DNA from: Chloroflexota bacterium
GTDB taxonomy: Bacteria > Chloroflexota > Anaerolineae > Anaerolineales > JACQED01
Assembly (NCBI GenBank): GCA_016200785.1
Contig: JACQED010000106.1
Span: 1 to 12,496 of the forward strand
DNA length: 12,496 nt
Reading direction: 5' to 3'
The notes under the pieces were generated by a model. It was not told the DNA's origin and ran no database searches. It was given only the letters and a program-made list of their open reading frames with translations. Below, piece after piece: positions 6,788-12,496 of this stretch (its first letter is position 1; each line of letters opens with the position of its first letter). Position numbers and translations under genes: made by a program.

Positions 6788-7753
6788 ATGAGACTCAGTA
6801 AAGAAGCAATCATCTGGATCGTCACGATCATCTTTGGCATCCTCGCCGCTCTCGGCGTCATCAACGCCTCGACGGCGCTGGCGTTTGCTCTGCCCGACGT
6901 CGCGTCGCTCGCCTTTGCCTCCACCAACGCCGGCGTGGCGGACTATGAGGCCGACGCGCCCGGCGCGCCAGCGTTCCGGCCTCTCGATCCGGCTTTGGTG
7001 AACGAGGCCTTGAACGAAGACCGAGCGCGTCAGCAGGCCGATGCCGCCAACGGCGCGATGACGCTTGAGACGCAAGTCATTCAGGCGATCAACCAGCTCA
7101 TCCAGCCATTGAACCCAACCGCGAATCTGGCCCTGTCTTCCGATACAGGCGCGATCCCCGTCAGCGGCGGTGGTCAGACGGAAATCACAAACGAAGGCTC
7201 GAACGCGCCGAAACACAAACTTGAGCCGGGTGACGTGCCGGAGCCGCCCGACGCGCCCGAACCGAACCCATCGCCGCAATCTCACCCGGTGTCTCAGCCT
7301 CGCCCGCAAGTCAAGCCTTCCGAAGTGGTTCTGGCTTCTCCCCCGCCGACGGTGGATAACAGCAGCAGTGATGTTGTCACCACCGACAGTGGCAGTAGCA
7401 GCACCGACAGCAGCGTAAGCACCGGGGGCAGCACGACAGATAGTAGCGGCGGGAGCGCAAGCATCGGGAGCAGCACGACCGACAGTAGCGGCGGGAGCGC
7501 AAGCACCGGCGGAACCACGACCGATAGTAGCGGCGGGAGCACAAGCACCGGCGGAACCACGACCGACAGTAGCGGCGGAAGCGGTGGCAGTGGCGATACC
7601 GGCGGAGGCGCAGGCGGCGGTGGCGATCGAGGCAACCACGGCGACGGCAACAACGGTCATCACGGCGATAACGACCACGGCGATGACGACCACGGCCACC
7701 ACGGCGACGGCAACAACGGCAACGGTCAGGGCAACGGGGGGCCGCAACCGTAG
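6788..7753 (+). CDS. Secreted or anchored low-complexity protein with Ser/Thr/Gly repeats and His/Asp/Gly tail
   Basis: A 321-residue protein not assignable to a family. Residues 7-30 form a hydrophobic signal or anchor segment (IIWIVTIIFGILAALGV), with a possible signal-peptidase site after TALA (about residue 32). Residues 35-150 are an Ala/Glu/Asn-containing, possibly helical region. Residues 150-195 are Pro-rich. Residues 215-266 hold 14-residue repeats of the form TTDSSGGSASTGGT. Residues about 275-318 are almost only Gly, His, Asp and Asn (runs such as HHGDNDHGDDDHGHHGDG), suggesting an extended, possibly divalent-metal-binding tail. ATG 6788 is preceded by GGAAG at 7 nt. The in-frame GTG at 6752 is within the repeat region and less likely. 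The gene ends before a strong terminator. A surface or matrix role is plausible, but no function can be claimed. Confidence 0.75.
   Translation: MRLSKEAIIWIVTIIFGILAALGVINASTALAFALPDVASLAFASTNAGVADYEADAPGAPAFRPLDPALVNEALNEDRARQQADAANGAMTLETQVIQAINQLIQPLNPTANLALSSDTGAIPVSGGGQTEITNEGSNAPKHKLEPGDVPEPPDAPEPNPSPQSHPVSQPRPQVKPSEVVLASPPPTVDNSSSDVVTTDSGSSSTDSSVSTGGSTTDSSGGSASIGSSTTDSSGGSASTGGTTTDSSGGSTSTGGTTTDSSGGSGGSGDTGGGAGGGGDRGNHGDGNNGHHGDNDHGDDDHGHHGDGNNGNGQGNGGPQP
7430..7585 (+). repeat. Tandem 42-bp repeat inside the low-complexity gene
   Basis: Three full units of 42 bp (starting at 7430, 7472 and 7514) and a partial fourth from 7556 share the core GATAGTAGCGGCGGGAGC or near variants, and encode TTDSSGGSxSxGGT. 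The unit length is a multiple of three, so copy-number change by slippage would keep the frame. Near identity between units indicates recent expansion. Confidence 0.9.
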
Positions 7754-7784
7754 AAGTCGGCAACCGCACGAGTCTCGGCATACG

Positions 7785-7820
7785 GCCGTCTTCTCTAAGA
7801 AAGGGAAGACGGCTTTTTTT
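7785..7820 (+). terminator. Rho-independent terminator
   Basis: GCCGTCTTCTC (7785-7795) pairs with GGGAAGACGGC (7803-7813) in an 11-bp stem with one G-U pair and a 7-nt loop. Seven T residues follow directly (7814-7820). It lies 31 bp after the low-complexity gene and just before the NUDIX promoter, separating the two transcripts. Confidence 0.93.
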
Positions 7821-7836
7821 GCGCGTCGGACGCAAT

Positions 7837-7865
7837 TTGGCGATCTATCCGCTTGGCCGTATACT
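7837..7865 (+). promoter_or_regulatory. Promoter of the leader ORF-NUDIX unit, leaderless geometry
   Basis: TTGGCG (7837-7842, four of six) lies 17 bp before TATACT (7860-7865, five of six). Six bases separate the -10 from ATG 7872. It begins 16 bp after the terminator's T run, as expected for the promoter of the next transcription unit. Confidence 0.6.
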
Positions 7866-7871
7866 GTGGCT

Positions 7872-7910
7872 ATGGATGATTCTGCGATCAAAGGCTTGTT
7901 GGGAAACTGA
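7872..7910 (+). CDS. 12-codon leader ORF coupled to the NUDIX gene
   Basis: ATG at 7872 opens a 12-codon frame encoding MDDSAIKGLLGN. Its TGA (7908-7910) shares one base with the NUDIX ATG (7910-7912), giving TGATG. The ATG sits where transcription should begin from the promoter at 7837-7865, so it could be read by ribosomes loading on a leaderless mRNA, which would then reinitiate on the NUDIX gene. No run of a single amino acid or obvious attenuator hairpin is visible, so a classical attenuation role is not supported. It may also be a chance ORF within a short 5' leader. Confidence 0.45.
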   Translation: MDDSAIKGLLGN

Positions 7911-8464
7911 TGTGGGAAGTCCTTTCCTCGCGCCAACTGCTTGACCTCTCGCCCTGGCTCACGGTGACAACGCAGGAAGTCCGGCTGCCGAACGGCACGA
8001 TCCTTTCGGATTACGTCGTCGCGCCCACGCGCGAATACAGCATGGTCGTCGCGTTGACGTCCGACGAGCGCATACTGCTGGTGAAGCAATACAAGCACGG
8101 CCTCGGTCACGAGGCGATTGAATTGCCCGCAGGATATCTCGATTCGCCCGACGAGCCGCCGCTCGAATGCGCGAAGCGCGAACTCCGCGAAGAGACGGGG
8201 TGCGCCGCCGACGAGTGGATGCCGCTGGGGAGTTTCGCGCTCGACTCCAATCGCGGGCCGACGCGCTGTCATTTCTTTTTGGCCCGCGGCCTGCGACGGG
8301 TTGGCGATCTGGACCTCGATCCATCCGAGGCCCTCGCCCCGCTCTCGGCCACTCCGCCCGAAGCGCTGGCCCTGGTGCAGAGCGGTCAGATCGAATGCAT
8401 TGCCTGTGCTGCGGCGATACTGCTGGGGTTGGTTCAATTGGGATTCTTATCCGGTGGGGGGTGA
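7910..8464 (+). CDS. NUDIX hydrolase (ADP-ribose pyrophosphatase-like)
   Basis: A 184-residue cytoplasmic hydrolase expected to cleave a nucleoside diphosphate linked to another moiety, most like ADP-sugar pyrophosphatases. A beta-rich N-terminal part with LLVKQYKHGLG (the ADPRP-like vKQyR segment) precedes ELPAG and the Nudix box. In the box, Gly75, Glu82, Arg90, Glu91 and the metal-binding Glu94/Glu95 (in AKRELREETGC) are present. The Gly75-Glu82 spacing is one residue longer than the canonical GX5E, and the last position is Cys98 rather than a bulky aliphatic residue. The C-terminal 30 residues (ALALVQSGQIECIACAAAIL) form helices as in family members. Start ATG 7910 has at most a weak GGGAA upstream, so coupling to the leader ORF may drive translation. 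The substrate is not determinable from sequence. Confidence 0.88.
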   Translation: MWEVLSSRQLLDLSPWLTVTTQEVRLPNGTILSDYVVAPTREYSMVVALTSDERILLVKQYKHGLGHEAIELPAGYLDSPDEPPLECAKRELREETGCAADEWMPLGSFALDSNRGPTRCHFFLARGLRRVGDLDLDPSEALAPLSATPPEALALVQSGQIECIACAAAILLGLVQLGFLSGGG

Positions 8465-8466
8465 CC

Positions 8467-8510
8467 GGTGACGGGCGAGGCGCGCCAGACGCCACTCGGC
8501 ACCCGTCACC
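8467..8510. repeat. Palindromic repeat A, before the MATE gene
   Basis: GGTGACGGG (8467-8475) is the exact reverse complement of CCCGTCACC (8502-8510). The 26-nt loop contains CGCCACTCG (8490-8498), a word also found in the repeat after the MATE gene (10105-10113). It occupies the 60-bp gap between the NUDIX stop and the MATE start. No poly-T follows. Confidence 0.6.
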
Positions 8511-8524
8511 CGGATACGGGACGC

Positions 8525-10063
8525 ATGGCTGATAACAAGGGCCTGCCCGAGCCGCTGGAGATCAGCGCGGGCAGTTGGGAAGAATCGATCACCCGGAGCG
8601 CGGTGAGCCGCGGGCCGGGATTTTTTGCGTTGATGCTGATGCGCTTTGCGCCGACGACCGCGCCGCGCCGCGTGTTGGCGCTGGCCTGGCCCTCTGTGCT
8701 GGAGCAAACCCTTCTCACCATGGTCGGCCTGGTAGACACGTACATCGTCGGCCACCTCGGGGCGCAGGCCATCGCGGGCGTCGGACTGGGCGGTCAAGTG
8801 TTGAATCTTTCGACGGCGCTGTTCAGCGCGGTCGGCGTGGGGGCCACGGCGCTCGTGGCCCGCAGTATCGGCGCGCGGGACGAGAAAGAAGCGAACGCGC
8901 TCGCAGAGCAATCCGTGCTGATCGGCCTCGCGCTCGGCGCGATCGTCTCGGCGCTCGTCTTCGCCTTCGCCGCGCCGATCATTCGCGCCCTGGGCGCGGA
9001 AGAAGAAGTCGTGAGGCTCGGATCGACGTGGCTCCGCATCGTGGCACCGTCGTTTATTTTCATCGGATTGGTGTTGGTCGGCGGCGCGATCCTGCGCGGC
9101 GCGGGCGATATGCGCGCCTCATTGTGGGTAATGACTCTCGTCAACATCGTGAACATTACTCTGGCCTTGAGCCTCACTCGCGGGTTCTTCGGTCTGCCGA
9201 AACTGGGAGTGGTCGGCACGGGCATCGGCGCGAGCGCCGGGCAGATCGCCGGAGGGATTCTCATTCTCGCGATGCTCCTGCGCGGGAGGGCGGGGATCAG
9301 ACTCGCCAGGGGGTTGAGAGCGACGCACCTGCGCGAGCTGCGTAGCCGCGCTGGAGGTGCGCGCCGGGGGAACGCCGGCGCGATCGCCGCGATCTCGAGT
9401 CTACTGCGTCCTGACCTGACCCGCATCCGGCGTGTCTTAAGCGTCGGTCTGCCGGCCGGGGCTGAGCAGATGCTGTTGCAACTCGCTCTGCTCAACATGG
9501 CCGGCATCGTCACGCGTTTCGGCACCGAGGCCTACGCCGCGCACCAGATCACCATCCGGCTGTCGTCGTTGTCGTACCTGCCGGGGTGGGGCTTCAGCGT
9601 CGCGGCGACAACGCTCGTGGGTCAAGAACTCGGCGCGCGCCGGCCCGACCGCGCCCGCTCGGTTGTCAAAACGTCGTGGGCTTTGGCGCTGGCGGTGATG
9701 ACGATACTGGGCGGGCTGATCTTCGCCTTCGACGGCGCGATCCTGCGCCTCTTCACCGACGACGCGGCCGTCATCGCCGCCGGCATCCCCGTCCTGAGAA
9801 TATCCGCGCTGGCTCAACCTTTGCTGGCCACGGCCTTCGTCTTCTCCGGCGCGCTCCGCGGCGCAGGCGACACACGGGCCACGATGGTCATCACGATTGC
9901 CTCGATCTGGGGATTGCGTCTCGTGCTGGCCTATCTGCTGGGCATCGTGTTCGGCCTTGGGCTGATCGGCGCATGGCTGGCCTTCAGCGCCGACTTCGGC
10001 AGTCGCGCTCTCTTCTTCTGGTTGAGATTCAGAGCCGGCAAGTGGCAGGCATTGAGAGTGTGA
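8525..10063 (+). CDS. MATE-family multidrug/toxin efflux transporter
   Basis: A 512-residue inner-membrane antiporter, expected to export organic cations, drugs or metabolites using Na+ or H+. About 12 hydrophobic segments are visible in two homologous halves. The family's paired signature occurs twice: ILRGAGDMRASLWVM in the N half and ALRGAGDTRATMVIT in the C half. The conserved opening PSVLEQTLLTMVGLVDTYIVGHLG and the mid-protein SVGLPAGAEQMLLQ with AAHQI fit NorM/DinF-type MATE proteins. The central cytoplasmic loop (Arg/Gly-rich, between the two halves) is longer than usual. ATG 8525 is preferred over the in-frame GTG at 8468, which lies inside the palindromic repeat. A later ATG at 8632 cannot be excluded, since residues 1-35 are not typical of the family. 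The substrate is unknown, and the flanking repeats may mark it as a separable unit. Confidence 0.92.
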   Translation: MADNKGLPEPLEISAGSWEESITRSAVSRGPGFFALMLMRFAPTTAPRRVLALAWPSVLEQTLLTMVGLVDTYIVGHLGAQAIAGVGLGGQVLNLSTALFSAVGVGATALVARSIGARDEKEANALAEQSVLIGLALGAIVSALVFAFAAPIIRALGAEEEVVRLGSTWLRIVAPSFIFIGLVLVGGAILRGAGDMRASLWVMTLVNIVNITLALSLTRGFFGLPKLGVVGTGIGASAGQIAGGILILAMLLRGRAGIRLARGLRATHLRELRSRAGGARRGNAGAIAAISSLLRPDLTRIRRVLSVGLPAGAEQMLLQLALLNMAGIVTRFGTEAYAAHQITIRLSSLSYLPGWGFSVAATTLVGQELGARRPDRARSVVKTSWALALAVMTILGGLIFAFDGAILRLFTDDAAVIAAGIPVLRISALAQPLLATAFVFSGALRGAGDTRATMVITIASIWGLRLVLAYLLGIVFGLGLIGAWLAFSADFGSRALFFWLRFRAGKWQALRV

Positions 10064-10073
10064 CGATTGAGAC

Positions 10074-10117
10074 GTGACGGGTGGGGGATGACGAACACGT
10101 CACTCGCCACTCGTCAC
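10074..10117. repeat. Palindromic repeat B, after the MATE gene
   Basis: GTGACGGGTG (10074-10083) pairs over all ten positions with CACTCGTCAC (10108-10117), with one G-U pair and a 24-nt loop. An outer GACGTG (10071-10076)/CACGTC (10124-10129) pairing is an alternative fold. It shares GTGACGGG and CGCCACTCG with repeat A at 8467-8510, in the same order and orientation. No T run follows, so it is more likely a REP-like element than an intrinsic terminator. Confidence 0.6.
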
Positions 10118-10131
10118 ACGCCCCACGTCAT

Positions 10132-10160
10132 TTGCCTCTCGCCGTCACTCATGCTATAGT
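10132..10160 (+). promoter_or_regulatory. Promoter of the TolB-like gene, leaderless geometry
   Basis: TTGCCT (10132-10137, four of six) lies 17 bp before TATAGT (10155-10160, five of six). Eight bases separate the -10 from ATG 10169. These bases end in six C residues, the opposite of a Shine-Dalgarno sequence. Confidence 0.6.
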
Positions 10161-10168
10161 TTCCCCCC

Positions 10169-12496
10169 ATGCTCTCACGCATTGTTCGCGTCGGCAGCCG
10201 GCTGGGTCGCCTGGCAGGCCGCGTCCGACGAGCCTACTTTCCGCCCACCGCCCCATCCGGATTCAAGCAAATACCCAGGTACGCTCCGGCGGACGCTGTC
10301 GCCGGCGTGGCCTCGACTGCGGGCGTGAGCGCCGCCTCACTGGCGGATGTCGTGAGTCGTGGCGCTCCACCACCGCCCGACACGCTCATCTTCCGTGTCA
10401 ACCGCAGACAGATCCCGTTCATCGTACTTCTATTCCTCGTCAACCTCGCACTATTCGCTACGCTCATCGTCGCGGGCGCCGTGTTCATTCCCGGCCTGGC
10501 GACATTGCAGGGCGGCCCCGCCTCGCCGGTCGCCATCGTTATCACGGCCACGCCGCCGCCGCCGGGCGTGACGGTCGCCGCCGAATCGACTCTGCAAATC
10601 TTCATCCAGACGGCCACCCCCGGCCCCTCGCCCACCGCTCCGCCCGATCCATTCTCGACCGGCGGCACGATTGCCTTCAGCCTGCGCGCCGACGGACACT
10701 CGAACCTGTGGGCCGCGCGCCTCGACGGGCGCGGGCCGGTGCGACTGAGCGCAGGCCAGTGGGACGATCGCGACCCGGCCTTCTCGCCCGACGGCACACA
10801 TCTCGCCTTTGCCTCCCATCGCGACGGCCAGTGGGACTTGTACGCGCTCGACATGAGCACCGGCCAGGTGACGCGCCTGACCGCGACGCGCGACTACGAA
10901 GCCAACCCCTCGTGGTCGCCCGACGGGCTGTGGGTGGCGTACGAAGCCTACGTGAACAACAACTTCGACATCTACATCCTGAACGTCACCGGCGGGCAGA
11001 AACCGATCCGCATTACGTATAATCCGACAGCCGACTTCGCCCCGAGCTGGTCGCCCGATGGCCGGCACATCGCGTGGGTTTCCGTTCGCGACGGCAGTCT
11101 CGACATTTTCACGATCAGCCTCGACGACATCTCGGAAGACAAAGCGATCGACCTCACCCACTCGCGTGACGTTCAGGAGGACGATCCAACGTACAGCCCG
11201 GACGGAAAACTGATCGCTTTCCACGGGGCGAGTTCAGGCCTCGACCTGATCTACACTATCCCGGCAGACGATCCCGCCGCCGCGCCGACCCTGCGGGCCC
11301 AGGGCCGCAAACCCACGTGGGGGCCGGCGGGCGGCAGCATCATCGCCGTCACCGGGGCGGCGGTTGAACAGCCGTCCCAACAGGCGCACGGCTTCATCGC
11401 CGCGACGAACCTCGGCAATCCCGGCGTCGCGCCCGCCGCGATCCCAATGCCCGGCCCGATTGACAGCCCGACCTGGACATCGGTCGCTCTGCCCACAACT
11501 CTGCAAGGAACCATCGCCGCCGCCTCGCTGGCGGTTAACGCGCCCCTCTGGAAGGAAGTTGTGACGCCGACCGCCGCTTCCGGCCCTCCGTACTCGCTCG
11601 TCGCATTGTCCGATGTGGAAGCGCCGATGCCCAGGCTGAGCGACCGCGTGGACGAATCGTTCGCCGGCCTGCGCCAGCGCATGATCGCCGAGACCGGCTG
11701 GGATTTCCTCGCCTCGCTCGACAATGCGAGCGTCGATCTCAAGAGTCCGGTTGAGCCTGGCCTCGATCCCAACGACTGGCACAAGGCCGGCCGCGCGTTC
11801 GACATCGTGCAAGCGCCGGTGCTCGCCGGCTGGGTGATTATCGAACGCGAGGACGCCGGCCAGCAGACATTCTGGCGCACATTCGTCCGCGTCCGCCAGC
11901 AAGATGGGAGTCAGGGCGAGCCATTGCGCCGCCTGCCGTGGGACTTTCAACCGCGCTTCGCCGGCGACCCGGTCGCCTACGACGCCGGCGGCCGATACAA
12001 GACCGACATCCCGCCGGGCTACTTCGTGGACTTCACACAACTCGCCGCCGACTTCGGCTGGCAACGCGTGCCCGCTACCGACAACTGGCGCTCGTTCTAC
12101 CCCGGCGTGCTGTACTGGGAATTCATCAACACTGGCGGACTTGACTGGTATGCCGCGATGCGCGAAGTCTTCCCGTTGAATCTGCTCAGCACGCCAACGC
12201 CCTTCCTCTCGCCGACGCCGACGCAAACGGCTTCGACCACGCCAACGGTGACCAAGACTCCGACGCGCACGCCGATACCAACGCGCACGCCGACACCGAC
12301 GCGCACGCCTTCGCCGACCCGCACGGCGACGGCGACGCGCGCGCCGACCAACACACCGACGGTGACGAACACGCCGACAAACACACCGACGGCAACGCGC
12401 TTGCCAACGCGTACGCCGTTCCGCGTAGCAACGCGAACCCTGCCAGCCCTGCCCACGATCACGATCACGCCGACTTTCGACGTGAATGCGCCATGA
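10169..12496 (+). CDS. Membrane-anchored TolB-like propeller protein with M15-peptidase-like domain and TPT-rich tail
   Basis: A complete 775-residue protein. Residues 1-80 are basic and predicted cytoplasmic. TM is at about 82-106 (IPFIVLLFLVNLALFATLIV), so the rest should be outside. A Pro/Thr linker leads to a WD40-like/PD40 beta-propeller (about 165-410) with repeated blades: DPAFSPDGTHLAFAS, NPSWSPDGLWVAYEA, APSWSPDGRHIAWVS and DPTYSPDGKLIAFHG. This type usually mediates protein or ligand binding. Residues about 480-670 resemble M15 D-Ala-D-Ala carboxypeptidase-like domains: DWHKAGRAFD (535-545) fits HxxGxAxD with Zn-ligand candidates His538 and Asp545. The usual late ExWH is replaced by VLYWEF (647-652), so activity is doubtful. 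Residues 675-775 are a TPT-rich, probably unstructured tail, possibly glycosylated. The role may be peptidoglycan or glycan binding at the surface, an inference only. The gene ends exactly at the window edge. Confidence 0.82.
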   Translation: MLSRIVRVGSRLGRLAGRVRRAYFPPTAPSGFKQIPRYAPADAVAGVASTAGVSAASLADVVSRGAPPPPDTLIFRVNRRQIPFIVLLFLVNLALFATLIVAGAVFIPGLATLQGGPASPVAIVITATPPPPGVTVAAESTLQIFIQTATPGPSPTAPPDPFSTGGTIAFSLRADGHSNLWAARLDGRGPVRLSAGQWDDRDPAFSPDGTHLAFASHRDGQWDLYALDMSTGQVTRLTATRDYEANPSWSPDGLWVAYEAYVNNNFDIYILNVTGGQKPIRITYNPTADFAPSWSPDGRHIAWVSVRDGSLDIFTISLDDISEDKAIDLTHSRDVQEDDPTYSPDGKLIAFHGASSGLDLIYTIPADDPAAAPTLRAQGRKPTWGPAGGSIIAVTGAAVEQPSQQAHGFIAATNLGNPGVAPAAIPMPGPIDSPTWTSVALPTTLQGTIAAASLAVNAPLWKEVVTPTAASGPPYSLVALSDVEAPMPRLSDRVDESFAGLRQRMIAETGWDFLASLDNASVDLKSPVEPGLDPNDWHKAGRAFDIVQAPVLAGWVIIEREDAGQQTFWRTFVRVRQQDGSQGEPLRRLPWDFQPRFAGDPVAYDAGGRYKTDIPPGYFVDFTQLAADFGWQRVPATDNWRSFYPGVLYWEFINTGGLDWYAAMREVFPLNLLSTPTPFLSPTPTQTASTTPTVTKTPTRTPIPTRTPTPTRTPSPTRTATATRAPTNTPTVTNTPTNTPTATRLPTRTPFRVATRTLPALPTITITPTFDVNAP
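12191..12478 (+). repeat. Low-complexity TPT-coding repeat
   Basis: Imperfect 6-bp-periodic sequence built from ACGCCGACG-like words encodes about 95 residues of TPTxTPTRTP type. Such Thr-Pro tails are frequent on secreted proteins of Chloroflexota (general knowledge). The repeat would be prone to slippage and to assembly error. Confidence 0.85.

Noticed and set aside
7430..7585. CRISPR-like array from regularly spaced short repeats
   Set aside because: The units are contiguous 42-bp coding repeats in frame with Ser/Thr/Gly codons. There are no unique spacers and no cas genes.
7872..7910. Amino-acid attenuator leader
   Set aside because: MDDSAIKGLLGN has no run of one amino acid, and no terminator/antiterminator pair follows before the NUDIX start. 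Only coupling remains as a plausible role.
6647..8437. A 596-codon minus-strand open frame spanning the end of the cyclase, the low-complexity gene and the NUDIX gene
   Set aside because: It runs antisense through three supported features and the terminator, and its product is compositionally biased (Val/Ala/Arg runs opposite the repeat region). This is a GC-rich codon-bias artefact.
10074..10130. Intrinsic terminator for the MATE gene
   Set aside because: A stem can form, but the loop is long and no T tract follows. The similarity to repeat A before the MATE gene favours a dispersed repeat.

Overview
The window is GC-rich, dense bacterial DNA with short intergenic gaps. It most likely comes from the phylum Chloroflexota (Anaerolineae-like). 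This assignment is an inference from gene content and style: a TolB-type propeller protein with a long Thr-Pro-Thr-rich tail, a HicB-like/DinB fusion, a class III cyclase with an extracytoplasmic sensor, and high GC. No rRNA, tRNA, CRISPR array, transposase or phage gene was seen. No gene-free stretch exceeds about 120 bases.

Layout. Bases 2-430 (+) encode the C-terminal half of dihydropteroate synthase (folate synthesis, FolP), cut by the window edge. It converges on a PLP-dependent class I/II aminotransferase (427-1512, -), and the two stop codons share one CTAG. Only 40 bp upstream of the aminotransferase, a divergent gene (1553-2245, +) encodes a HicB-like domain joined to a DinB-like helical bundle. 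An ANTAR response regulator (2284-2856, -) and a cystathionine gamma-synthase-type enzyme (2950-4095, -) follow. Across an AT-rich divergent promoter region lies a two-gene unit: a small predicted beta-rich protein (4207-4572, +) overlapping by ATGA with a membrane-bound class III adenylate cyclase (4569-6713, +). Next is a secreted or anchored low-complexity protein (6788-7753, +) with 14-residue Ser/Thr/Gly repeats and a His/Asp/Gly/Asn tail, closed by a clear intrinsic terminator. A promoter then drives a 12-codon leader ORF coupled by TGATG to a NUDIX hydrolase (7910-8464, +). A MATE-family exporter (8525-10063, +) sits between two related palindromic repeats. The last gene (10169-12496, +) is a membrane-anchored TolB-like propeller protein with a C-terminal region resembling M15 peptidases and a TPT-rich tail.

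How the parts fit. The metabolic genes (folP, aminotransferase, metB-like) look like ordinary housekeeping loci. The signalling part consists of an orphan ANTAR regulator, whose kinase partner is not in the window, and the cyclase, which should turn an extracytoplasmic signal into cAMP. Two of the other genes encode cell-surface or secreted proteins.

The most distinctive signal is regulatory. Four genes (ANTAR regulator, small beta protein, NUDIX leader ORF, TolB-like protein) have a sigma70-like promoter whose -10 box ends only 6-8 nt before the start codon. None of the four has a recognisable Shine-Dalgarno sequence, which predicts leaderless mRNAs. Genes expected to be translated internally or from leadered mRNAs (metB-like, HicB-DinB, cyclase) do have Shine-Dalgarno sequences.
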